DNA from: CAWGAJ01 sp963820545
GTDB lineage: Bacteria; Planctomycetota; Planctomycetia; Pirellulales; Thermoguttaceae
Direction: 5' to 3'
Length of the DNA: 64,000 nt
Assembly: GCA_963820545.1 (NCBI GenBank)
Contig: CAWGAJ010000001.1
Coordinates: 310,001-374,000, forward strand
The position numbers and the translations under genes were made by a program. Below, in pieces: positions 47,364-55,984 of the stretch; position 1 is the stretch's first letter, and each line of letters begins with the position of its first letter. The notes under the pieces were generated by a model. That model saw nothing but the letters and a program-made list of their open reading frames with translations. It searched no databases and was not told where the DNA came from.

Positions 47364-47639
47364 TCATAAATATGTGAAAGTCCAGCCCGACTTAGATCGG
47401 CGCCGCGTAGCCCTGGGCGTGGGCGCTGTGGTGCGGCGCGCTTCAAAAATAGCAATGTCGGCTTCATCAATCAGAAAGCGCGGCTTACCGCCTTGGCGCG
47501 TGCTGGCGTCGATGGCACGCAACTCGCCGTTGCGTATCCACGTAATAATCTTGTGAGGATCGACGCCCCAGCGCCGTGCCAATATGGACGGGGTGACTTT
47601 CGTGCGGGCGAGTTTCGGGGCTGGGGTGGTGTCGATCAT
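47364..47639 (-). CDS. Excisionase-like HTH protein
   Basis: A 91-residue protein with a MerR-like winged helix: KVTPSILARRWGVDPHKIIT, WIRNGELRAIDAS and PRFLIDEADIAIFEARR, the standard pattern of small DNA-binding excisionase/HTH_17 proteins. The basic C-terminal tail (RATRRRSKSGW) adds DNA contacts. The start overlaps the stop of the previous small gene (ATGA). Position between integrase and helicase fits a recombination directionality factor or early regulator. Confidence 0.75.
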   Translation of the reverse strand: MIDTTPAPKLARTKVTPSILARRWGVDPHKIITWIRNGELRAIDASTRQGGKPRFLIDEADIAIFEARRTTAPTPRATRRRSKSGWTFTYL

Positions 47640-47812
47640 CGCGTGATCTCCTGCGCCTGACTTAAAGAAGGCTCATTACGCTTTTGCCGATCCAAACGAT
47701 TAGCGGTGCGCAAGAGCACGCGCAGAGCTTTTTCTTCCGCCTCCATTTCATCCAGCCGTTGGCGGATTTCCTCCGCGTTCAGAGATTCGAGAACAGATAT
47801 TGCATTTGTCAT
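47636..47812 (-). CDS. 58-residue helical protein
   Basis: MTNAISVLESLNAEEIRQRL and on, rich in Glu, Arg and Leu, predicted to be a single long helix or coiled coil (LNAEEIRQRLDEMEAEEKAL). No family recognised. Its stop overlaps the start of the excisionase-like gene by ATGA, so the two are translationally coupled; it might act as a partner of that protein. Confidence 0.6.
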   Translation of the reverse strand: MTNAISVLESLNAEEIRQRLDEMEAEEKALRVLLRTANRLDRQKRNEPSLSQAQEITR

Positions 47813-47886
47813 AGTGCTCAGCCTAGCACAATAACAAAATGCGGTAGTGGTCAGATTGTAGTCAAATTGTTTCCGACAAGGACCGG

Positions 47887-48492
47887 CTATTTCGCAAGCT
47901 CGATCGTGGTGCTATAGCCGCCTTGTCCTTTTCTTCCAGGCAGAGAAATGAATTTTTTGAGAGCGGGATACTTATTCTGGAGATTGGCGAGAACCTTTTG
48001 GGGATTAGAACAGCACCTTCTTAATATTTGCAGTGTTGTAGCCTTCTTCTCAATAAGCATTTTAATCAGGTCTTCTTCGTTTGCCTGCAAGGCAATAGGT
48101 TTGCCTTTCAAAATAAGGATTTTTCTTTCGGGATCGAACACACAAGCGGCCGGCGGTTGTTTTTTTCCGTCCAGCACAAACCGCCGCATGTCGCTTAATC
48201 CGGCCAACAACAGATCGAGTATGTTCAGACGCTTATCGAGGGTTTCTACATCAGGAAGAACTGTTTGATCCTTATTATTCACATGCCGCACAAACGCACG
48301 ATGCACCTCTATATTCGAGAGATTCATAAACTCAGGCATCGGCGGGCAGGGGTCCATCCTGCGAAATAATAATTGAGCCTGATCGACGGCGTGATATGCA
48401 ATTTGCGGGTCAACACCGGCAGGGTCATCATAAATTTCGCGGATAGTATTTATCTGGTCGTCAATTTCTGGCAGGTAATCAAGGTTACTCAT
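47887..48492 (-). CDS. Hypothetical protein of the element
   Basis: A 201-residue protein starting MSNLDYLPEIDDQINTIREI that I cannot assign. The N-terminal 90 residues are helical and acidic; the C-terminal half (PERKILILKGKPIALQANEE, DLIKMLIEKKATTLQILRRC, LANLQNKYPALKKFISLPGR) has the look of a winged helix ending in a wing (GGYSTTIEL). AGGAAG lies 8 bases before the ATG at 48492. It is the gene next to the integrase. Confidence 0.55.
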   Translation of the reverse strand: MSNLDYLPEIDDQINTIREIYDDPAGVDPQIAYHAVDQAQLLFRRMDPCPPMPEFMNLSNIEVHRAFVRHVNNKDQTVLPDVETLDKRLNILDLLLAGLSDMRRFVLDGKKQPPAACVFDPERKILILKGKPIALQANEEDLIKMLIEKKATTLQILRRCCSNPQKVLANLQNKYPALKKFISLPGRKGQGGYSTTIELAK

Positions 48493-48603
48493 TTTCATCT
48501 TCCTTTCCCGGGTGGTCGGCCGGTGCTTGCGGCGAAGATGTTTCCGCAAGCAACCGGCCAGCCTATGCGGTTTGCAATTCCGCTACCCGGCAATATCAAT
48601 AGT

Positions 48604-49818
48604 TTACTTGTTTTCCTTGTTTTCAAAAAGCCATTTGTGGACGTGATCGACCACGGCCTTTAATCGGGCATCCTCGATTTTTTCCCTGTACAGCGTCGCC
48701 ATATCCTCTTTGGCGTGTCCCATTATGTGATCGACGGCAATCTGGTCTTTGGCGTTGCCGCCCACGGTTTCAAACGTATGACGTAAGGAATAAAACCCAA
48801 GCCCGGGTCGATGGATTTTCAAGTCGCGGATGATCTTTGTAAATTCCTTTGTTACGGGATCATCCTGATACATCCGTCTTTCCGTCTCGCCGTTTTCCTC
48901 GTCGGGTTCAATGATGTTAAAACGGAACCAGCGCCCGCCGTATTTCGTAATGAACAGCAACCCGGCGTCGGCCTTGTCTTTCGGTTTGGGTCGCTTTTGC
49001 AGGGTTTCCTTGATAGCGGCCGCAGTCTCGGGCCAGAGCGGGCAGCGCCGGGCAATCCCGGTTTTTGGTCGCGGGTAGTCGATCCATCCCGCTTTTAGAT
49101 CGACGGCCTTTATTGGCAAGTTTGATACGTCACTATTTCCAAACCCGCAATTTATTCCAAGTAGGATCATGGCCTTGAGCGGAACGCCGGCTGCGTCGAT
49201 GATCTTCCTCAGTTCGTCGGCCTCGAACATCTTTGGGCCTTTCTTGGCACGGTTCAGGCGCAAAACCTTCCGGCTGGGCTTCTTGAATGTCGGCCCGAAC
49301 CGGACTGGCTTGTCGATCAAGCCCGCTTCATATCCAAATTTGAACACACTCCGAACCCGTTGTATTGCATTGCCCAATCGGACCGGCCCCCACGCCTTAG
49401 CAAATATCTTGCGTAGGCGCTCAAAATCATCGCTGGCAAGATCGTCAACCAGCCGGTTGATACCGAATGCATCGCCGATCCGTTTGCAGGTGGAATACAA
49501 TTCGGCGAACGTGCGCGGGCTTAGTTCGCAGGCGTCAACCAGGTGTCGCTTGCTGACCATGTAACGGTCAAGCAGTTCCCGTAGGGTCAAACCCTCTGGC
49601 TTTGTTCGCGGGGTGCGGCCGGCAAGCAGATCGTCTTTCTGTTCAAGCCAGCGTTCTAGGGCCGCGTCGCCGTGGGGATCGTCGGCCACTTTGCCAAAGT
49701 AAACGAAACGCCCCTTAACCTTTTTGCACCATCGGCCCGTATTGTGAGGAAACAGGGGGAAGTCGGGGCGCGGCTTTGTAGGCTTGCTTGATTCGGCGGT
49801 TTTGATAGGCTTAACCAT
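48604..49818 (-). CDS. int: Tyrosine recombinase (integrase), planctomycete-type
   Basis: A 404-residue site-specific recombinase. The SAM-like core-binding domain covers about residues 75-180 and the catalytic domain 195-390. Box II reads GFYSLRHTFETVGG (Arg346), then IMGHAKEDMATLYREKI with His368 and the nucleophile Tyr377. Two usual residues differ: box I is LLGINCGFGNSDVSNLP, without the canonical arginine, and Tyr343 replaces the first histidine. DYPRPKTGIARRCPLWP supplies the beta-hairpin lysine. ATG 49818 is preferred to GTG 49869. It lies 122 bases from attR and is transcribed away from the tRNA. Confidence 0.9.
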   Translation of the reverse strand: MVKPIKTAESSKPTKPRPDFPLFPHNTGRWCKKVKGRFVYFGKVADDPHGDAALERWLEQKDDLLAGRTPRTKPEGLTLRELLDRYMVSKRHLVDACELSPRTFAELYSTCKRIGDAFGINRLVDDLASDDFERLRKIFAKAWGPVRLGNAIQRVRSVFKFGYEAGLIDKPVRFGPTFKKPSRKVLRLNRAKKGPKMFEADELRKIIDAAGVPLKAMILLGINCGFGNSDVSNLPIKAVDLKAGWIDYPRPKTGIARRCPLWPETAAAIKETLQKRPKPKDKADAGLLFITKYGGRWFRFNIIEPDEENGETERRMYQDDPVTKEFTKIIRDLKIHRPGLGFYSLRHTFETVGGNAKDQIAVDHIMGHAKEDMATLYREKIEDARLKAVVDHVHKWLFENKENK

Positions 49819-49940
49819 AGCAACAGTTCCCGGGGGGTTAGTTGGTTCAAAAAATCGAAAAGGTGTCACTTTAGGTGTCTAAAGTATTATATCGCCATTC
49901 CAGGCACTGTCAATAAGTCATTATAAGAAAAGAGTTTAAC

Positions 49941-50013
49941 GCCCCGGTAGCTCAGGGGATAGAGCACTGGTTTCCTAAACCAGTGGTCACAGGTTCGAAT
50001 CCTGTCCGGGGTA
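49941..50013 (+). tRNA. tRNA-Arg (anticodon CCU), element integration site
   Basis: A 73-base cloverleaf: acceptor GCCCCGG/CCGGGGT (first pair G-U as written), D stem GCTC/GAGC, anticodon stem CTGGT/ACCAG with loop TTCCTAA, T arm ACAGG-TTCGAAT-CCTGT. No CCA is encoded. The anticodon CCT (49974-49976) reads AGG. Its 5' half is repeated at 38461, so that half and everything upstream were brought by the element; TATAAG at 49922-49927 could be the replacement -10 box. Confidence 0.95.
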
Positions 50014-50021
50014 TTTTTTAA

Positions 50022-50072
50022 GGGGACAGGGGACAGGGAATAGCAGACAAGGGGCGAGGGGCCAGGGATAGC
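50022..50072. repeat. Heptad repeat run after the tRNA
   Basis: Seven-base-period sequence with units GGGGACA, GGGGACA, GGGAATA, GGGGCGA, GGGGCCA directly downstream of the tRNA gene. A GTGGCAG-TTAA-CTGCCAC hairpin follows at 50105-50122. Confidence 0.65.
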
Positions 50073-50156
50073 CAATATAATTTAGCACTGATTACATGTT
50101 AGAGTGGCAGTTAAACTGCCACCCCAACGCCAGTGAGCTATCCAGGAGAGAAAACA

Positions 50157-50705
50157 ATGAAAATCTACACGCGCTCGGGCGATGGGGGCGAAACCGACCT
50201 GCCGGGCGGCGGTCGGGTGTGGAAGAATTCGCCTCGCTTGGACGCCTGCGGAACCATCGACGAACTAAATGCCATGCTCGGCCTAGTGCGGGCTGAACAT
50301 TTGCCGGAAGACATCGACCGCCTATTGGAACGCTTGCAGAATGAGCTTTTCAATGCAGGAGGCGAACTGGCCGCGGTCGCCCCGGCCAAATCCCCTTGTC
50401 CAATTATCTCTCCGCGGCACGTTGAGGCAATTGAAGAGTCCATCGATCAATACGAGGCTGAGTTGCCGCCCTTAAAAGGCTTTATTTTACCGGGCGGAGT
50501 CCGCTCGGCCGCACTCTTACATGTTGCCCGGACAATATGCCGGCGGGCAGAGCGAAACCTGGTCGCCCTTGTCCAAACCGACAAACAGGCGGTTTCTCAG
50601 AGCATATTGGCATATATAAATCGTTTAAGCGACTTGCTCTTTGTTCTCGCGCGATTATTTAATGCCCAATCTGGAAAAGCTGACGTTTTCTGGAAAAAGT
50701 CTTAA
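50157..50705 (+). CDS. Cob(I)alamin adenosyltransferase, PduO type
   Basis: ATP:cob(I)alamin adenosyltransferase of 182 residues that makes adenosylcobalamin. Family blocks: MKIYTRSGDGGETDLPGGGR (ATP-binding N-terminus), LDACGTIDELNAMLGL, and the signature RTICRRAERNLVAL in the C-terminal helix, followed by INRLSDLLFVLARLFN. GGAGAG precedes the ATG at 50157. It stands alone, without cobalamin synthesis genes nearby. Confidence 0.93.
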   Translation: MKIYTRSGDGGETDLPGGGRVWKNSPRLDACGTIDELNAMLGLVRAEHLPEDIDRLLERLQNELFNAGGELAAVAPAKSPCPIISPRHVEAIEESIDQYEAELPPLKGFILPGGVRSAALLHVARTICRRAERNLVALVQTDKQAVSQSILAYINRLSDLLFVLARLFNAQSGKADVFWKKS

Positions 50706-50871
50706 GTACATGTCCTTTTTTGGACCCGTTTGCCCATTTTGCGGACAGCAAATGCATAATAAATGGGCGTCTTGATGCAAAAAACAGTTTAGCGCGCACA
50801 TCTGCGGAATATTTCACAGTCCAATAACCGCAACATCTTACGATCTTTTCACCGGCGCTCCTTTTTAAGAT

Positions 50872-50887
50872 TGGTATGTGGATTGCT
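50872..50887 (+). promoter_or_regulatory. Sigma-54 promoter for amtB
   Basis: TGGTATG-TGGA-TTGCT fits the -24/-12 consensus TGGYRYR-N4-TTGCW exactly, with GG and GC ten bases apart. It lies 122 bases before the amtB start. An inverted repeat GCCCATTT/AAATGGGC at about 50731-50767 could be an activator site or the terminator of the previous gene. Confidence 0.75.
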
Positions 50888-51009
50888 ATTTTTCATTTAA
50901 TGCCGCAAAGTGCATTCTAACAAATCCCCGCAAATGATGCCAAAAACGCCTCGTCACTGAGGTTTTGTCAGGCTGCCCTATACACTTTTGTCAATCGAAA
51001 AGGTTACCC

Positions 51010-52455
51010 ATGAAATCCTCAAAAAACATTTTTATGTTTATGATGGTCATCATATTGGCCAATTTGCTCCTTGCAGACAGTGCCGCGAAGGTGTTTGCCA
51101 GTGAAGAAACATCCGCTGGCCTCATCCAGGCAGCACCGCCTGCTGCAAGCCCAGTCCCTAAACTCGACTCCGGCGATAATGCCTGGATGCTAACCAGTTC
51201 GGCGCTGGTCTTGATGATGACCGGTCCTGGACTGGCCCTTTTCTATTGCGGACTGGTGCGAAAAAAGAACGTGCTAAGCGTAATGATGCAATGTGTGTTT
51301 TTGATGTGTCTGCTGACGGTGATTTGGGCGTTATGGGGATATACACTGAGTTTCGGCGGCGACGCCTTAAAATCCCCGCCTAAATGGATCGGCAACCTGG
51401 ATCACTTATTCATGAAAGGAGTTCAAGCCGAGTGGATTAACGGCCAATCGGTAACGCCCCTGCATCCTGCCCTGACCATCCCCCGGCTGACACACATGCT
51501 CTTCCAGGGCATGTTTTTTATTATCACGCCGGCCTTGATTTGCGGGGCCTTTGCCGAACGCATGAAATTCAGCACGATGGTTGTGTTTATGATCCTCTGG
51601 GGCACCTTCGTTTACTGCCCTTTGTGTCATTGGGTTTGGGGAGGAGGGATCCTCATGTACGGCAGCGGCAACGCCGGCATTTCCGCGGGCGGGGCCTTGG
51701 ATTTTGCCGGCGGCACGGTGGTGCATATCAGCTCCGGCGTGTCGGCGCTGGTCTGTGCCTTGTTGTTGGGTAAACGCCTGGGCTACGGGAGCGAACCCAT
51801 GCCCCCGCACAACATGACATATACGGCCATTGGGGCCACGATGTTGTGGGTAGGGTGGTTTGGATTCAACGCCGGCAGCGCACTGGCCGCCAACGGTCTG
51901 GCTGCCAGCGCATTTTGCGCCACGCATTTTGCCGCGGCCACGGCAGGTTTGACGTGGGCTTTCATGGAATGGATTCTCCGCGGCAAGCCCACTGCCCTAG
52001 GTACGTGCTCGGGCATTGTGGCCGGCCTGGTATGCGTCACGCCTGCTGCGGGATTTGTGACGCCAATCTCCGCGATCCTGATGGGCCTGGCCGTGGGAGT
52101 GGTGTGTTATTTGGCCTGTACCGCCTTGAAGTCCCGCTTCGGTTACGACGATTCGCTGGATGTGTTCGGCGTACATGGAGTAGGCGGCACGCTCGGCGCC
52201 GTGCTTACCGGAGTCTTTGCCACCCGCGCCACCGGCGCATTTACCGACGGCAAACCCTTGGGATTACTGGAAGGCGGCCCTGTCCTGCTCTCCCAACTCA
52301 TAGCCGTAATAATAACTTGGGTCCTGGCCATCACGGCCACGTTTGTGATTCTCAAGGTGCTCGACGCCCTGATGGGACTACGCGTTGACCGGGCGGCGGA
52401 AATCGAGGGTTTGGATCTCAGTCAACATGGCGAAGAAGGATACATTTTCATTTAA
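51010..52455 (+). CDS. amtB: Ammonium transporter
   Basis: Amt/Rh-family ammonium channel of 481 residues: a signal peptide (KNIFMFMMVIILANLLLADS), a short periplasmic linker, then eleven transmembrane helices beginning NAWMLTSSALVLMMTGPGLA. The conserved pore histidines are in DFAGGTVVHISSG and DVFGVHGVGGTLG, and the AFAERMKF motif marks TM5. It heads a cluster with glnK and glnD and has a sigma-54 site upstream, so it is probably induced by nitrogen shortage through an NtrC-like activator. Confidence 0.95.
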   Translation: MKSSKNIFMFMMVIILANLLLADSAAKVFASEETSAGLIQAAPPAASPVPKLDSGDNAWMLTSSALVLMMTGPGLALFYCGLVRKKNVLSVMMQCVFLMCLLTVIWALWGYTLSFGGDALKSPPKWIGNLDHLFMKGVQAEWINGQSVTPLHPALTIPRLTHMLFQGMFFIITPALICGAFAERMKFSTMVVFMILWGTFVYCPLCHWVWGGGILMYGSGNAGISAGGALDFAGGTVVHISSGVSALVCALLLGKRLGYGSEPMPPHNMTYTAIGATMLWVGWFGFNAGSALAANGLAASAFCATHFAAATAGLTWAFMEWILRGKPTALGTCSGIVAGLVCVTPAAGFVTPISAILMGLAVGVVCYLACTALKSRFGYDDSLDVFGVHGVGGTLGAVLTGVFATRATGAFTDGKPLGLLEGGPVLLSQLIAVIITWVLAITATFVILKVLDALMGLRVDRAAEIEGLDLSQHGEEGYIFI

Positions 52456-52636
52456 AACAAGATCTTCTTTCCACATGACAGGGCGCTATTATAACGCTAA
52501 AGACAAGGTTTTATCCTCTTTTCGTCCCTTGATATATGGACGTAAAATATATCAAACCCTATATTGGGATAATAGATAAGGTAAGTAATATTGAATAACC
52601 CGCCGAGGTTGACGGCGCCAATCAAGGAGTTGGCTA

Positions 52637-52975
52637 ATGAAAAAGGTGGAAGCGATCATCCGGCATTTCAAGCTTGAAGACGTGAAAAATGCCCTTAGCG
52701 AACAAGGGATCGCGGGCATGACGATTGCCGAGGTGCGCGGTTTCGGCCGCCAAAAAGGACACACCGAAATGTATCGCGGCACCGAATATCAAGTGGATTT
52801 CGTGCCCAAGATCAAAATCGAGGTGGCCGTACCGGACTCGAAATTACAAGTAGTTCTGGACACGATCATGCGTTCCGCCCAGACCGGCCAGGTCGGCGAC
52901 GGCAAGATGTTCGTCACCAACCTTGCCGAAGTCGTGCGCATCCGCACCGGCGAAACCGGCGAAAACGCGATCTGA
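52637..52975 (+). CDS. glnK: PII nitrogen regulatory protein
   Basis: PII signal protein of 112 residues that senses ATP/ADP and 2-oxoglutarate and blocks AmtB when nitrogen is plentiful. It shows MKKVEAIIRHFKLEDVKNAL, the T-loop RGTEYQVDFVPK with the uridylylated Tyr51, and the C-terminal TGQVGDGKMFV signature. AAGGAG precedes the ATG. It follows amtB in the nearly universal amtB-glnK order; the enzyme that modifies Tyr51 is encoded next. Confidence 0.96.
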   Translation: MKKVEAIIRHFKLEDVKNALSEQGIAGMTIAEVRGFGRQKGHTEMYRGTEYQVDFVPKIKIEVAVPDSKLQVVLDTIMRSAQTGQVGDGKMFVTNLAEVVRIRTGETGENAI

Positions 52976-52980
52976 TAATC

Positions 52981-53160
52981 AGGGGCCAGAGGTCGGGGGT
53001 CAGGGAACAGGAAATAGTGGGCAGTCCGCCGCAGGCGGAGCGGGCGGTGGACAGTGGGCAGTGCGAAACCACAAGTGGTTTCGTTGGTTCATTCAGCATT
53101 CTGAATTCATCCCTCATCCTTCATCCTTTATAAATTGCCCCTAACCCCTCGCCCCTGACC
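52981..53160. repeat. Heptad arrays between glnK and glnD
   Basis: Successive 7-base-period arrays: GGGGTCA/GGGAACA units (52981-53015), GTGGACA/GTGGGCA units (53047-53068), TTCATCC/CTCATCC units (53106-53130) and GCCCCTA/ACCCCTC units (53137-53160), ending at the glnD start codon. Confidence 0.7.
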
Positions 53161-53161
53161 C

Positions 53162-55820
53162 ATGTCTTCCATACGCACCAACGTCGTCGCCGCCAAACAG
53201 CGGCTGGCCGAGGGATTTGAAGAGTTCAAGCGGTTGCATCAGGCGGGCGGCGGCGGCGAGGAGGTATGTGCCCAGATCGCCGCCTTGCGCGATGCGGTGT
53301 TGTCGGACCTGATTGCCGCGGCCCTTGCCGATCTCGGCGAGTCGGGCCCCAACGGATTACTCTCCCGCATTGCCCTGGTGGAGCACGGGGGTTATGGTCG
53401 GCGCGAGGTGGCCCCTTTTAGCGACGTGGATTTGATGATCCTGCATCCCGCGGACCTCGCCCGGCGCTTGGCCCCCTTTGCCGAGCGATTGTTGCGCGAC
53501 GTATTCGACGCCGGCCTGGTACTCGGTCATAGCGTGCGCACGCCCGAGCAAGCCTGCCGCCTGGCCATGAGCGATCAGGAAATCTGCACGACCCTGGTCG
53601 ATACGCGGTTGTTGCTGGGCGATGAGGGGATTTTCCATTATTTTCAACGGCTCTTTCGCCGGCAAGTTAACCGCCGCGCCAGATTTCTGCTGGCCGCGGT
53701 CGATCGCTCCCGGCTGGAAGAACGGCTCCGCTACGGCGAAACCGTGTTCCTGCTGGAGCCGGACATTAAACGTTCCAGCGGCACTTTGCGCGACATTCAG
53801 TTCATCCGCTGGATAGGTTTTATCCGTTACGGAACGTCCCCTCCCCACAAATTGGCCGAACTGGGCCTGCTCATTGAAGAAGACCTCAGCGCGCTTAGCC
53901 GGGCAAGGGAGTTTCTGTTGCGCCTGCGTAACGAGTTGCATTTTCACGCCGGCCAGGCAACGGAAGTGCTCAACCGCGCCGAACAAGTGCGGATTGCCGA
54001 GTTGCGCGGCTACGGGAAGCTGGCCGGTCTGCTGCCCGTGGAACAATTCATGCGCGATTATTTCCGCCACACCAAAGCCGTTAGCCACATCGCCACGCGA
54101 TTTGCGGCACGGGCCAAGGCCCGCCAGCGCCTGGCCAGGCTGTTCACGGTGCTCTTGGGACACCACGTGGAGGAAGGCATCCACGTCGGTCCGGCGGGCT
54201 TGCTGGCCGGTCGCCGAAGGGCGGAGGCAATCGGCAGGGATTTAACCGCCATTATCCGCCTCGTCGATTTGGCCAATCTCTACGATAAGCCTATTGCCTT
54301 GGAGACCTGGGAGATCATCCGCCGTGAAGCGGTCCATCTTCCCCAGGCCCTTCCGCCGCCGGAGGCCTGCCGGCACTTCCTTTCCTTGCTCAGTCATCCC
54401 TTCCGGCTTGGACCCTTGCTGCGCGATCTGCACGACGCCGCTTTGCTGGAGCATTTTATTCCCCAGTTCAACCATGCCCGGGGCTTGTTGCAGTTTAATC
54501 TCTATCATAAATACACCGTGGATGAACATTGTTTGCGCGGTGGAGTGCGCCACGAGTTTCTGGTCCGACGCCGGGCCGCTGGGTCGAGTCTACCGGCCCC
54601 TGCGCCAGAAGTATCTCTTGCATCTGGCCCTGCTCTTGCACGACTTGGGCAAAGGCCGTTTGGAGGATCATCGCGAGGAGGCCGTAAAGATTGCCCTCGC
54701 GGTGGCGCAGCGCTTGGGCCTCAGCGCGCACGACGCCGAAGCCCTGCGTTTTTTGGTGCACAAGCACGAGTTGATGAACAACCTGGCCTTCCGCCGCGAT
54801 ACCGCGGACCAACAGCTTGCCGTCGATTTGGCCGTTCAGGTGGGCTCGCCCGACATGCTGCAAATGCTTTACGTTTTAACCGCCGCCGACCTCGGCGCCG
54901 TGGGTCCCGACGTTTGGGACAACTGGAAGGCGGAAATCATTACCGATCTGTATCATCGCACCATGCAACACCTGGCCGGCGACAGTCCCGCCACCACGCT
55001 GGAAGAACTTTTGTGCCAGCAGCGCGAGGCGGTCCGCGCCTGGCTGGGACCTGAGAGCAACCTTTCCTGGTACAGCCGCCACGTGGAAAAACTTCCGCCC
55101 GACTATCTCAGCGCCACTTCGCCCCAACAAGCCGCCGTTGACCTGCGCTTGCTTAAGGGGCTGGCAAAAAATGATGTGATTGCCGTCGGGCAATACCTTC
55201 CCGACACTGCGGTTTGCCAATACACGATTGCCACCTCGGAGGAAATCACCCCCGGCATTTTCCACAAGTTGACCGGCGCGCTCACCAGCCGCGGGCTGGC
55301 AATCCACTCGGCCCAGATTCACACGCTGGTCGACGGATCGGTGCTCGACCGCTTTTGGGTCCGCGATCCGGATTACGTTGGCCAGCCGCCCGCGGACCGC
55401 ATCGAGCAGATTCAACAGGCACTGGTCCAATCCCTTAAAGCGTCCGGCGGTCAATCGCCCGCCTTCCGCCGCACCTGGCGCGTGGGAGCGCACCGTCCGG
55501 TCAAAGTCCCCGGCGTGCAAACCCGCGTCATCGCCGATAACAGCACTTCCGAGGCGTATACCATCCTCGATATCTTCGCCCACGACCGCACCGGACTGTT
55601 GTACGCCATTACGCGCACGCTTTTCGAATTAGGGCTCTCCGTTTCCCGGGCGAAAATCAGCACCTATCTGGACCAGGTGGTCGACGTGTTCTACGTGACC
55701 GATCAGCACAACCAAAAGATCGAGGACCAGCGCCGCTTGGATGAAATCTGCCGCCGCGTTCTGGAAGTCATCGCGGCCCTGGAAGAACCGGAAGAGAAGG
55801 GATTAGGGATTGGGGATTAG
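53162..55820 (+). CDS. glnD: PII uridylyltransferase/uridylyl-removing enzyme (one frame break)
   Basis: Bifunctional sensor that uridylylates GlnK at low glutamine and removes UMP at high glutamine. Domains in order: nucleotidyltransferase with EHGGYGRREVAPFSDVDLMI (residues 74-93), helical PII-UTase domain, HD hydrolase domain (HKYTVDEHCLR, LLHDLGKGRLEDH), and two ACT domains at the C-terminus (PDTAVCQYTIATSEEITPGI, YTILDIFAHDRTGLLYAITR). The frame changes at 54535-54539; one added GC pair gives CLRAVECATSFW and 886 residues, the family length. ATG 53161 or the preceding codon is the start; the neighbours glnK and amtB complete the nitrogen circuit. Confidence 0.93.
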
Positions 55821-55906
55821 TTTAGCCCAGGCACTCGTGCCGGGAGCCTGACAGTCAAAACGCAGCCGGGTGCAATGCATTCCAAGGCGGGTGAGTAATT
55901 ATCATC

Positions 55907-55934
55907 AAGCCCAGGGGTTGCAACCCCTGGGCTT
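55907..55934. repeat. TTGCAA-centred hairpin, copy 3
   Basis: AAGCCCAGGGGTTGCAACCC and its complement, identical over 28 bases to 36171-36198. It lies in the spacer after glnD, about 50 bases before the galactanase start. Confidence 0.85.
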
Positions 55935-55984
55935 ATAAAATAGCTTTACCTTTTCTGCTATAATCATTGACACCTTAAGGAGTC

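Larger units (their letters stand above)
38461..49978. mobile_element. 11.5-kb integrative element in tRNA-Arg(CCU), satellite-like
   Basis: Bounded by 38-bp direct repeats, with the integrase gene next to the right end. Fifteen genes: one on the plus strand at the left end and the rest on the minus strand, in an order resembling a phage: integrase, unknown, small coiled protein, excisionase-like HTH, SF3 helicase, HTH protein, possible small terminase, ParB/topoisomerase-like fusion, LamG protein, terminase large subunit, three unknowns, ERCC4 nuclease. No recognised capsid, portal, protease, tail or lysis gene. I infer a phage satellite or stripped prophage that can excise, replicate and perhaps be packaged. 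Confidence 0.82.
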
